A DNA stretch of 64,000 bases from positions 31,662,802-31,726,801 of the forward strand of contig CM072807.1 of assembly GCA_037013495.1 (NCBI GenBank), in the 5' to 3' direction. The position numbers were made by a program, and so were the translations under genes. This DNA is from Hippophae tibetana. Lineage: Eukaryota; Streptophyta; Magnoliopsida; Rosales; Elaeagnaceae. Below, piece after piece: positions 35,618-48,350 of this stretch. How positions within the stretch are numbered: the stretch's first letter is position 1; every line of letters begins with the position of its first letter. The notes beneath the pieces are model-generated. The model was not told the DNA's origin and searched no databases. It was given only the letters and a program-made list of their open reading frames with translations.

Positions 35618-38600
35618 GATTTTCTGGTGACAGAATCCAGTGTTCTTTTTATCAAAATTCTTATAATACAATTTCTGAGTGATTCATTTTCCCAATTTGT
35701 AGTAAATACATCATTTTAAATAAAAATTTAATTAATGAAGTAACTAAATACCGACGATAAGTCGGATTTATTTTCAAGTTTAAATTCATAGAATCACTCA
35801 AAAAAAATATTAAAACAATTTAAAATAACCATATGCATCAAAAAAAAAACAAAAGAAAAAACCTAAAATTTTAATTCTCGTGACACTTGGCAAAACAGAG
35901 ATTTTTTCAAAAGTGTGTCTCATGGCAAATGTTAGAATACAATTCAATGCAGAAACATTCAAAAACTCTTATGAACGCACAATTTAAATGCAGCGGAAAC
36001 AAAATGGATTGTAAATATACCTCCTGCCATTGTTCAAAAGAATTTTTTTTTTGAAAAAGTTCATCTTCAACCTCCAACAGGGTCAACCCGACCCGGTTTC
36101 ACCCAAACGTATTCTCGGCCGCATCTTGATTTTCTGGTGACAGAATCCAGTGTTCTTTTTATCAAAATTCTCATACTACGATTTCTGAGTGATTCATTTT
36201 CTTAATTTGTAGTAAATACATAATTTTAAATAAAAAATTATTTAATGAAGTAACTACATACCGACGATAAGTCGGATTTATTTTCAAGTTTAAATTCATA
36301 GAATCACTCAAAAAAAATATTAAAACAATTTAAAATAACCATATGCATCAAAAAAAAACAAAAAAAAAACCTAAAATTTTAATTCTCGTGACACTTGGCA
36401 AAACAGAGATTTTTTCAAAAGTGTCTCTCATGGCAAATGTTAGAATACAATTCAATGCAGAAACTTTCAAAAACTCTTATGAACGCACAATTTAAATGCA
36501 GCGGAAACAAAATGGATTGTAAATATACCTCCTGCCATTGTTCAAAAGAATTTTTTTTTTGAAAAAGTTCATCTTCAACCTCCAACAGGGTCAACCCGAC
36601 CCGGTTTCACCCAAACATATTCTCGGCCGCATCTTGATTTTCTGGTGACAGAATCCAGTGTTCTTTTTATCAAAATTCTCATACTACGATTTCTGAGTGA
36701 TTCATTTTCTTAATTTGTAGTAAATACATAATTTTAAATAAAAAATTATTTAATGAAGTAACTACATACCGACGATAAGTCGGATTTATTTTCAAGTTTA
36801 AATTCATAGAATCACTCAAAAAAAATATAAAAACAATTTAAAATTACCATATGCATCAAAAACAAGCAAAATAAAAAACCTAAAACTTTAATTCTCATGA
36901 AACTAGGCAAAACAGAGATTTTTTCAAAAATGTCTCTCATGGCAAATGTTAGAATCCAATTCAATGCAGAAACATTCAAAAAATCTTATGAACGCACAAT
37001 TTAAATGCAGCGGAAACAAAATGAGTTGTAAATATACCTCCTGCCATTGTTCAAAAGAATTTGTTTTTTGAAAAAGTTAATCTTCAACCTCCAACCGGGT
37101 CAACCCGACCCGGTTTCACCCAAACGTATTCTCGGCCGCATTCTGATTTTCTGGTGACAGAATCCAGTGTTCTTTTTATCAAAATTCTCATACTACGATT
37201 TCTGAGTGATTCATTTTCTTAATTTGTAGTAAATACATCATTTTAAATAAAAAATTAATTAATGAAGTAAGTACATACCGACGATAAGTCGGATTTATTT
37301 TCAAGTTTAAATTCATAGAATCACTCAAAAAAATATATTAAAACAATTTAAAATTACCAAATGCATCAAAAACAAGCAAAATAAAAAACCTAAAATTTTC
37401 ATTCTCGTGAAACTAGGCAAAACAGAGATTTTTTCAAAAATGTCTCTCATGGCAAATGTTAGAATACAATTCAATGCAGAAACATTCAAAAACTCTTATG
37501 AACGCACAATTTAAATGCAACGGAGACAAAATGGATTGTAAATATACCTCCTGCCATTGTTCAAAAGTATTTTTTTTTGGAAAAAGTTCATCTTCAACCT
37601 CCAACTGGGTCAACCCGACCCGGTTTCACCAAAACGTATTCTCGGCCGCATCCTGATTTTCTGGTGACAGAATCCAGTGTTCTTTTTATCAAAATTCTTA
37701 TAATACAATTTCTGAGTGATTCATTTTCCCAATTTGTAGTAAATACATCATTTTAAATAAAAATTTAATTAATGAAGTAACTAAATACCGACGATAAGTC
37801 GGATTTATTTTCAAGTTTAAATTCATAGAATCACTCAAAATAAAATATTAAAACAATTTAAAATAACCATATGCATCAAAAAAAAACAAAAAAAAAACCT
37901 AAAATTTTAATTCTCGTGACACTTGGCAAAACAGAGATTTTTTCAAAAGTGTCTCTCATGGCAAATGTTAGAATACAATTCAATGCAGAAACATTCAAAA
38001 ACTCTTATGAACGCACAATTTAAATGCAGCGGAAACAAAATGGATTGTAAATATACCTCCTGCCATTGTTCAAAAGAATTTTTTTTTTGAAAAAGTTCAT
38101 CTTCAACCTCCAATAGGGTCAACCCGACCCGGTTTCACCCAAACGTATTCTCGGCCGCATCTTGATTTTCTGGTGACAGAATCCAGTGTTCTTTTTATCA
38201 AAATTCTCATAATACGATTTCTAAGTGATTCCTTTTCCCAATTTGTAGTAAATACATCATTTTAAATAAAAAATTAATTAATGAAGTAAGTACATATCGA
38301 CGATAAGTCAGATTTATTTTCAAGTTTAAATTCATAGAATCACTAAAAAAAATATAAAAATAATTTAAAATTACCATATGCATCAAAAACAAGCAAAATA
38401 AAAAACCTAAAATTTTAATTCTCGTGAAACTAGGCAAAACATAGATTTTTTCAAAAATGTCTCTCATGGCAAATGTTAGAATACAATTCAATGCAGAAAC
38501 ATTCAAAAACCCTTATGAACGCACAATTTAAATGCAACGGAAACAAAATGGATTGTAAATATACCTCCTGCCATTGTTCAAAAGAATTTGTTTTTTTGAA

Positions 38601-39181
38601 AAAGTTCATCTTCAACCTCCAACCGGGTCAACCCGACCCGGTTTCACCCAAACGTATTCTCGGCCGCATTCTAATTTTCTGGTGACAGAATCCAGTGTTC
38701 TTTTTATCAAAATTCTCATACTAAGATTTCTGAGTGATTCATTTTCTTAATTTGTAGTAAATACATCATTTTAAATAAAAAATTAATTAATGAAGTAACT
38801 ACATACCGACGATAAGTCGGATTTATTTTCAAGTTTAAATTCATAGAATCACTCAAAAAAAATATAAAAACAATTTAAAATTACCATATGCATCAAAAAC
38901 AAGCAAAATAAAAAACCTAAAACTTTAATTCTCGTGAAACTAGGCAAAAGAGAGATTTTTTCAAAAATGTCTCTCATGGCAAATGTTAGAATCCAATTCA
39001 ATGCAGAAACATTCAAAAACTCTTATGAACACACAATTTAAATGCAACAGAAACAAAATGGATTGTAAATATACCTCCTGGTATTGTTCAAAAGAATTTC
39101 TTTTTTGAAAAAGTTCATCTTCAACCTCTAACTGGGTCAACCGGACCCGGTTTCACCCAAACGAATTCTCGGCCGCATCCT
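35618..39181 (+). repeat. Region C: divergent, poorly ordered satellite units 71-77
   Basis: Unit starts: 35618, 36128, 36636, 37145, 37655, 38164, 38673. Units starting at 35618, 36128 and 37655 share private changes: AAAATAACCATATGCATC followed by a longer, A-enriched run, then TCTCGTGACACTTGG instead of TCTCGTGAAACTAGG. Other units here carry singletons, such as ACCAAATGCATC near 37359 and a CTAATTTTCTGG start at 38671. Apart from the adjacent similar pair at 36128 and 36636, I see no clean higher-order repeat. The segment looks like an older or less homogenised boundary between regions B and D. No gene is seen here. Confidence 0.85.
36128..37144 (+). repeat. Adjacent similar pair in region C
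   Basis: The units starting at 36128 and 36636 share TACATAATTTTAAAT and AAATTATTTAATG in place of TACATCATTTT and AAATTAATTAATG. They diverge in the A-run tract, where only the first has AAAATAACC with the long A-run and GTGACACTTGG. A partial one-monomer duplication followed by exchange would explain this. Confidence 0.65.
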
Positions 39182-42100
39182 GATTTTCTGGTGACAGAAT
39201 CCAGTGTTCTTTTTATCAAAATTCTCATACTACGATTTCTGAGTGATTCATTTTCCCAATTTGTAGTAAATACATCATTTTAAATAAAAAATTAATTAAT
39301 GAAGTAACTACATACCGACGATAAGTCGGATTTATTTTCAAGTTTAAATTCATAGAATCACTCAAAAAAAATATTAAAACAATTTAAAATTACCATATGC
39401 ATCAAAAACAAGCAAAATAAAAAACCTAAAATTTTAATTCTCTTGAAACTAGGCAAAACAGAGATTTTTTCAAAAATGTCTCTCATGGCAAATGTTAGAA
39501 TCCAATTCAATGCAGAAACATTCAAAAACTCTTATGAACGCACAATTTAAATGCAACGGAAACAAAATGGATTGTAAATATACCTCCTGCCATTGTTCAA
39601 AAGAATTTGATTTTTGAAAAAGTTCATCTTCAACCTCCAACCGGGTCAACCGGACCCGGTTTCACCCAAACGAATTTTCGGCCGCATCCTGATTTTCTGG
39701 TGACAGAATCCATTGTTTATTTTATCAAAATTCTTATAATACAATTTCTGAGTGATTCATTTTCCCAGTTTGTAGTAAATACATCATTTTAAATAAAAAT
39801 TTAATTAATGAAGTAAATAAATACCGACGATAAGTCGGATTTATTTTCAAGTTTAAATTCATAGAATCACTCAAAAAAAATATTAAAACAATTTAAAATT
39901 ACCATATGCATCAAAAACAAGCAAAATAAAAAACCTAAAATTTTTATTCTCGTGAAACTAGGCAAAACAGAGATTTTTTCAAAAGTGTCTCTCATGGCAA
40001 AAGTTAGAATACAATTCAATGAAGAAACATTCAAAAACTCTTATGAACGCACAATTGAAATGCAACGGAAACAAAATGGATTGTAAATATACCTCCTGCC
40101 ATTGTTCAAAAGTATTTTTTTTTGGAAAAAGTTCATCTTCAACCTCCAACTGGGTCCACCCGACCCGGTTTCAATTTAACGTATTCTCGGCCGCATCGTG
40201 ATTTTCTGGTGACAGATTCCAGTGTTCTTTTTTATCAAAATTCTCCTAATATGATTTCTGAGTGATTCATTTTCCCAATTTGAAGTAAATACATATTTTA
40301 AATAAAAAATTAATTAATGAAGTAAGTAAATACCGACGATAAGTCGGATTTATTTTCAAGTTTAAATTCATAGAATCACTCAAAAAAATATTAAAACAAT
40401 TTAAAATTACCATATGCATCAAAAACAAGCAAAATAAAAAACCTAAAATTTTAATTCTCGTGAAACTAGGCAAAACAGAGATTTTTTCAAAAATGTCTCT
40501 CATGGCAAATGTTAGAATCCAATTCAATGAAGAAACATTCAAAAACTCTTATGAACGCACAATTTAAATGCAACGGAAACAAAATGGATTGTAAATATAC
40601 CTCCTGCCATTGTTCAAAAGTATTTTTTTTTGGAAAAAGTTCATCTTCAAACTCCAACTGGGTCCACCCGACCCGGTTTCACCCAAACGTATTCTCGGCC
40701 GCATCTTGATTTTCTGGTGACAGAATCCAGTGTTCTTTTTTATCAAAATTCTCATAATACGATTTCTGAGTGATTCATTTTCCCAATTTGTAGTAAATAC
40801 ATCATTTTAAATAAAAATTTAATTAATGAAGTAAATAAATACCGACGATAAGTCGGATTTATTTTCAAGTTTAAATTCATAGAATCACTAAAACAAATAT
40901 AAAAACAATTTAAAATTACCATATGCATCAAAAACATGCAAAATAAAAAACCTAAAACTTTAATTCTCGTGAAACTAATCAAAACATAGATTTTTTCAAA
41001 AATGTCTCTCATGGGAAATGTTAGAAATCAATTCAATGCAGAAACATTCAAAAACTCTTATGAATGCACAATTTAAATGCAACGGAAACAAAATGAGTTG
41101 TAAAAATACCTCCTGCCATTGTTCAAAAGAATTTGTTTTTTTGAAAAAGTTCATCATCAACCTCCAACCGGGTCAACCCGACCCGGTTTCACCCAAACAT
41201 ATTCTCGGCCGCATTCTGATTTTCTGGTGACAGAATCCAGTGTTCTTTTTATCAAAATTCTCATAGTAAGATTTCTGAGTGATTCATTTTCTTAATTTGT
41301 AGTAAATACATCATTTTAAATAAAAAATTAATTAATGAAGTAACTATATACCGACGATAAGTCGGATTTATTTTCAAGTTTAAATTCATAGAATCACTCA
41401 AAAAAAATATAAAAACAATTTAAAATTACCATATGCATCAAAAACAAGCAAAATAAAAAACCTAAAACTTTAATTCTCGTGAAACTAGGCAAAACAGAGA
41501 TTTTGTCAAAAATGTCTCTCATGGCAAATGTTAGAATCCAATTCAATGCAGAAACATTCAAAAACTCTTATGAACGCACAATTTAAATGCAACGGAAACA
41601 AAATGGATTGTAAATATACCTCCTGGTATTGTTCAAAAGAATTTGTTTTTTGAAAAAGTTCATCTTCAACCTCCAACCGGGTCAACCGGACCCGGTTTCA
41701 CCCAAACGAATTCTCGACCGCATCCTGATTTTCTGGTGACAGAATCCAGTGTTCTTTTTATCAAAATTCTCATACTACGATTTCTGAGTGATTCATTTTC
41801 CCAATTTGTAGTAAATACATCATTTTAAATAAAAAAATTAATTAATGAAGTAAGTACATACCGACGATAAGTCGGATTTATTTTCAAGTTTAAATTCAGA
41901 GAATCACTCAAAAAAAATATTAAAACAATTTAAAATTACCATATGCATCAAAAACAAGCAAAATAAAAAACCTAAAATTTTAATTCTCGTGAAACTAGGC
42001 AAAACAGAGATTTTTTCAAAAGTGTCTCTTATGGCAAATGTTAGAATACAATTCAATGCAGAAACATTCAAAAACTCTTATGAACGCACAATTTAAATGC

Positions 42101-42746
42101 AGCGGAAACAAAATGGATTATAAATATACCTCCTGCCATTGTTCAAAAGAATTTTTTTTTTGAAAAAGTTCATCTTCAACCTCCAACAGGGTCAACCCGA
42201 CCCGGTTTCACCCAAACGTATTCTCGGCCGCATCTTGATTTTCTGGTGACAGAATCCAGTGTTCTTTTTTATCAAAATTCTCATAATACGATTTCTGAGT
42301 GATTCATTTTCCCAATTTGTAGTAAATACATCATTTTAAATAAAAAATTAATTAATGAAGTAAGTACATACCGACGATTAGTCGGATTTATTTTCAAGTT
42401 TAAATTCAGAGAATCACTCAAAAAAAATATAAAAACAATTTAAAATTACCATATGCATCAAAAACATGCAAAATAAAAAACCTAAAACTTTAATTCTCGT
42501 GAAACTAGGCAAAACAGACATTTTTTCAAAAATGTCTCTCATGGGAAATGTTAGAAATCAATTCAATGAAGAAACATTCAAAAACTCTTATGAACGCACA
42601 ATTTAAATGCAGCGGAAACAAAATGGATTATAAATATACCTCCTGCCATTGTTCAAAAGAATTTTTTTTTTGAAAAAGTTCATCTTCAACCTCCAACAGG
42701 GTCAACCCGACCCGGTTTCACCCAAACGTATTCTCGGCCGCATCTT
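39182..42746 (+). repeat. Seven-monomer repeat of region D, copy 1 (3565 bp)
   Basis: The units starting at 39182, 39691, 40200, 40708, 41218, 41727 and 42237 match those starting at 42747 to 45804 at offsets of 3565-3567 bp. Shared rare markers include CTAATATGATTTC near 40248 and 43815, ACAGATTCC near 40212, GTGAAACTAATC or GTGAAAATAATC near 40974 and 44541, and GAATGCACAATTT near 41062. The match ends in the second half of the unit at 42237, which instead resembles the unit at 46314. Confidence 0.85.
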
Positions 42747-45700
42747 GATTTTCTGGTGACAGAATCGAGTGTTCTTTTTTATCAAAATTCTCATACTACG
42801 ATTTCTGAGTGATTCATTTTCCCAATTTGTAGTAAATACATCATTTTAAATAAAAAATTAATTAATGAAGTAACTACATACCGACGATAAGTCGGATTTA
42901 TTTTCAAGTTTAAATTCATAGAATCACTCAAAAAAAATATTAAAACAATTTAAAATTACCATATGCATCAAAAACAAGCAAAATAAAAAACCTAAAATTT
43001 TAATTCTCTTGAAACTAGGCAAAACAGAGATTTTTTCAAAAATGTCTCTCATGGCAAATGTTAGAATCCAATTCAATGCAGAAACATTCAAAAACTCTTA
43101 TGAACGCACAATTTAAATGCAACGGAAACAAAATGGATTGTAAATATACCTCCTGCCATTGTTCAAAAGAATTTGATTTTTGAAAAAGTTCATCTTCAAC
43201 CTCCAACCGGGTCAACCGGACCCGGTTTCACCCAAACGAATTCTCGGCCGCATCCTGATTTTCTGGTGACAGAATCCATTGTTTATTTTATCAAAATTCT
43301 TATAATACAATTTCTGAGTGATTCATTTTCCCAGTTTGTAGTAAATACATCATTTTAAATAAAAATTTAATTAATGAAGTAAATAAATACCGACGATAAG
43401 TCGGATTTATTTTCAAGTTTAAATTCATAGAATCACTCAAAAAAAAATATTAAAACAATTTAAAATTACCATATGCATCAAAAACAAGCAAAATAAAAAA
43501 CCTAAAATTTTTATTCTCGTGAAACTAGGCAAAACAGAGATTTTTTCAAAAGTGTCTCTCATGGCAAAAGTTAGAATACAATTCAATGAAGAAACATTCA
43601 AAAACTCTTATGAACGCACAATTGAAATGCAACGGAAACAAAATGGATTGTAAATATACCTCCTGCCATTGTTCAAAAGTATTTTTTTTTGGAAAAAGTT
43701 CATCTTCAACCTCCAACTGGGTCCACCCGACCCGGTTTCAATTTAACGTATTCTCGGCCGCATCGTGATTTTCTGGTGACAGATTCCAGTGTTCTTTTTT
43801 ATCAAAATTCTCCTAATATGATTTCTGAGTGATTCATTTTCCCAATTTGAAGTAAATACATATTTTAAATAAAAAATTAATTAATGAAGTAAGTAAATAC
43901 CGACGATAAGTCGGATTTATTTTCAAGTTTAAATTCATAGAATCACTCAAAAAAATATTAAAACAATTTAAAATTACCATATGCATCAAAAACAAGCAAA
44001 ATAAAAAACCTAAAATTTTAATTCTCGTGAAACTAGGCAAAACAGAGATTTTTTCAAAAATTTCTCTCATGGCAAATGTTAGAATCCAATTCAATGAAGA
44101 AACAGTCAAAAACTCTTATGAACGCACAATTTAAATGCAACGGAAACAAAATGGATTGTAAATATACCTCCTGCCATTGTTCAAAAGTATTTTTTTTTGG
44201 AAAAAGTTCATCTTCAAACTCCAACTGGGTCCACCCGACCCGGTTTCACCCAAACGTATTCTCGGCCGCATCTTGATTTTCTGGTGACAGAATCCAGTGT
44301 TCTTTTTTATCAAAATTCTTATAATACGATTTCTGAGTGATTCATTTTCCCAATTTGTAGTAAATACATCATTTTAAATAAAAATTTAATTAATGAAGAA
44401 AATAAATACCGACGATAAGTCGGATTTATTTTCAAGTTTAAATTCATAGAATCACTAAAACAAATATAAAAACAATTTAAAATTACCATATGCATCAAAA
44501 ACATGCAAAATAAAAAACCTAAAACTTTAATTCTCGTGAAAATAATCAAAACATAGATTTTTTCAAAAATGTCTCTCATGGGAAATGTTAGAAATCAATT
44601 CAATGCAGAAACATTCAAAAACTCTTATGAATGCACAATTTAAATGCAACGGAAACAAAATGAGTTGTAAAAATACCTCCTGCCATTGTTCAAAAGAATT
44701 TGTTTTTTTGAAAAAGTTCATCATCAACCTCCAACCGGGTCAACCCGACCCGGTTTCACCCAAACATATTCTCGGCCGCATTCTGATTTTCTGGTTACAG
44801 AATCCAGTGTTCTTTTTATCAAAATTCTCATACTAAGATTTCTGAGTGATTCATTTTCTTAATTTGTAGTAAATACATCATTTTAAATAAAAAATTAATT
44901 AATGAAGTAACTATATACCGACGATAAGTCGGATTTATTTTCAAGTTTAAATTCATAGAATCACTCAAAAAAAATATAAAAACAATTTAAAATTACCATA
45001 TGCATCAAAAACAAGCAAAATAAAAAACCTAAAACTTTAATTCTCGTGAAACTAGGCAAAACAGAGATTTTGTCAAAAATGTCTCTCATGGCAAATGTTA
45101 GAATCCAATTCAATGCAGAAACATTCAAAAACTCTTATGAACGCACAATTTAAATGCAACGGAAACAAAATGGATTGTAAATATACCTCCTGGTATTGTT
45201 CAAAAGAATTTGTTTTTTGAAAAAGTTCATCTTCAACCTCCAACCGGGTCAACCGGACCCGGTTTCACCCAAACGAATTCTCGGCCGCATCCTGATTTTC
45301 TGGTGACAGAATCCAGTGTTCTTTTTATCAAAATTCTCATACTACGATTTCTGAGTGATTCATTTTCCCAATTTGTAGTAAATACATCATTTTAAATAAA
45401 AAAATTAATTAATGAAGTAAGTACATACCGACGATAAGTCGGATTTATTTTCAAGTTTAAATTCAGAGAATCACTCAAAAAAAATATTAAAACAATTTAA
45501 AATTACCATATGCATCAAAAACAAGCAAAATAAAAAACCTAAAATTTTAATTCTCGTGAAACTAGGCAAAACAGAGATTTTTTCAAAAGTGTCTCTTATG
45601 GCAAATGTTAGAATACAATTCAATGCAGAAACATTCAAAAACTCTTATGAACGCACAATTTAAATGCAGCGGAAACAAAATGGATTATAAATATACCTCC

Positions 45701-46313
45701 TGCCATTGTTCAAAAGAATTTTTTTTTTGAAAAAGTTCATCTTCAACCTCCAACAGGGTCAACCCGACCCGGTTTCACCCAAACGTATTCTCGGCCGCAT
45801 CTTGATTTTCTGGTGACAGAATCCAGTGTTCTTTTTTATCAAAATTCTCATAATACGATTTCTGAGTGATTCATTTTCCCAATTTGTAGTAAATACATCA
45901 TTTTAAATAAAAAATTAATTAATGAAGTAAGTACATACCGACGATTAGTCGGATTTATTTTCAAGTTTAAATTCAGAGAATCACTCAAAAAAAATATAAA
46001 AACAATTTAAAATTACCATATGCATCAAAAACAAGCAAAATAAAAAACCTAAAACTTTAATTCTCGTTAAACTAGGAAAAATAGAGATTTTTTCAAAAAT
46101 GTCTCTCATGGCAAATGTTAGAATCCAATTCAATGCAGAAACATTCAAAAACTCTTATGAACGCACAATTTAAATGCAACGGAAACAAAATGGATTGTAA
46201 ATATACCTCCTGCCATTGTTCAAAAGAATTTGATTTTTGAAAAAGTTCATCTTCAACCTCCAACCGGGTCAACCGGACCCAGTTTCACCCAAACAAATTC
46301 TCGGCCGCATCTT
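42747..46313 (+). repeat. Seven-monomer repeat of region D, copy 2 (3567 bp)
   Basis: Copy 2 of the unit at 39182. It largely overlaps the first copy of the 5094-bp ten-monomer repeat that starts at 43257, so the seven-unit duplication came first and the ten-unit duplication later. Private changes seen against copy 1 include AAAATTTCTCTC near 44059 and AAACAGTCAAAA near 44102. Both also occur in the later copy near 49153 and 49196. Confidence 0.82.
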
Positions 46314-48350
46314 GATTTTCTGGTGACAGAATCCAGTGTTCTTTTTATCAAAATTCTCATAATACGATTTCTGAGTGATTCATTTTCCCAATTTGTAGTA
46401 AATACATCATTTTAAATAAAAAATTAATTAATGAAGTAAGTACATACCGACGATTAGTCGGATTTATTTTCAAGTTTAAATTCAGAGAATCACTCAAAAA
46501 AAATATAAAAACAATTTAAAATTACCATATGCATCAAAAACATGCAAAATAAAAAACCTAAAACTTTAATTCTCGTGAAACTAGGCAAAACAGAGATTTT
46601 TTCAAAAATGTCTCTCATGGCAAATGTTAGAAATCAATTCAATGAAGAAACATTCAAAAACTCTTATGAACGCACAATTTAAATGCAGCGGAAACAAAAT
46701 GGATTATAAATATACCTCCTGCCATTGTTCAAAAGAATTTTTTTTTTGAAAAAGTTCATCTTCAACCTCCAACAGGGTCAACCCGACCCGGTTTCACCCA
46801 AACGTATTCTCGGCCGCATCTTGATTTTCTGGTGACAGAATCGAGTGTTCTTTTTTATCAAAATTCTCATAATACGATTTCTGAGTGATTCATTTTCCCA
46901 ATTTGTAGTAAATACATCATTTTAAATAAAAAATTAATTAATGAAGTAAGTACATACCGACGATTAGTCGGATTTATTTTCAAGTTTAAATTCAGAGAAT
47001 CACTCAAAAAAAATATAAAAACAATTTAAAATTACCATATGCATCAAAAACAAGCAAAATAAAAAACCTAAAACTTTAATTCTCGTTAAACTAATCAAAA
47101 CAGAGATTTTTTCAAAAATGTCTCTCATGGCAAATGTTAGAATCCAATTCAATGCAGAAACATTCAAAAACTCTTATGAACGCACAATTTAAATGCAACG
47201 GAAACAAAATGGATTGTAAATATACCTCCTGCCATTGTTCAAAAGAATTTGATTTTTGAAAAAGTTCATCTTCAACCTCCAACCGGGTCAACCGGACCCG
47301 GTTTCACCCAAACGAATTCTCGGCCGCATCCTGATTTTCTGGTGACAGAATCCAGTGTTCTTTTTATCAAAATTCTTATAATACAATTTCTGAGTGATTC
47401 ATTTTCCCAATTTGTAGTAAATACATCATTTTAAATAAAAATTTAATTAATGAAGTAAATAAATACCGACGATAAGTCGGATTTATTTTCAAGTTTAAAT
47501 TCATAGAATCACTAAAAAAAATATAAAAACAATTTAAAATTACCATATGCATCAAAAACATGCAAAATAAAAAACCTAAAACTTTAATTCTCGTGAAACT
47601 AGGCAAAACATAGATTTTTTCAAAAATGTCTCTCATGGCAAATGTTAGAAATCAATTCAATGCAGAAACATTCAAAAACTCTTATGAATGCACAATTTAA
47701 ATGCAACGGAAACAAAATGAGTTGTAAATATACCTCCTGCCATTGTTCAAAAGAATTTGTTTTTTTGAAAAAGTTCATCATCAACCTCCAACCGGGTCAA
47801 CCCGACCCGGTTTCACCCAAACGTATTCTCGGCCACATTCTGATTTTCTGGTGACAGAATCCAGTGTTCTTTTTATCAAAATTCTCATACTAAGATTTCT
47901 GAGTGATTCATTTTCTTAATTTGTAGTAAATACATCATTTTAAATAAAAAATTAATTAATGAAGTAACTATATACCGACGATAAGTCGGATTTATTTTCA
48001 AGTTTAAATTCATAGAATCACTCAAAAAAAATATTAAAACAATTTAAAATTACCATATGCATCAAAAACAAGCAAAATAAAAAACCTAAAATTTTAATTC
48101 TCTTGAAACTAGGCAAAACAGAGATTTTTTCAAAAATGTCTCTCATGGCAAATGTTAGAATCCAATTCAATGCAGAAACATTCAAAAACTCTTATGAACG
48201 CACAATTTAAATGCAACGGAAACAAAATGGATTGTAAATATACCTCCTGCCATTGTTCAAAAGAATTTGATTTTTGAAAAAGTTCATCTTCAACCTCCAA
48301 CCGGGTCAACCGGACCCGGTTTCACCCAAACGAATTCTCGGCCGCATCCT
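43257..48350 (+). repeat. Ten-monomer higher-order repeat, copy 1 (5094 bp)
   Basis: All ten unit starts from 43257 to 47842 have partners exactly 5094 bp downstream. In the segments compared by eye I found one difference, AAAAAAAATAT near 47516 against AAACAAATAT near 52610. Rare variants are shared, including AATCGAGTG at 46823/51917, ACCCAGTTTC near 46281/51375, GGTTACAG near 44793/49887 and GGCCACATTC near 47836/52930. The match extends slightly left of this start and ends near 48030 (ATATTAAAAC here, ATATAAAAAC at the partner). Confidence 0.92.

Noticed and set aside
38297-38311. Compensatory change in the second hairpin (TCGAC / GTCAG)
   Set aside because: Both arms are changed, but the altered bases do not restore pairing with each other: one becomes a T-G wobble and the other a C-A mismatch.
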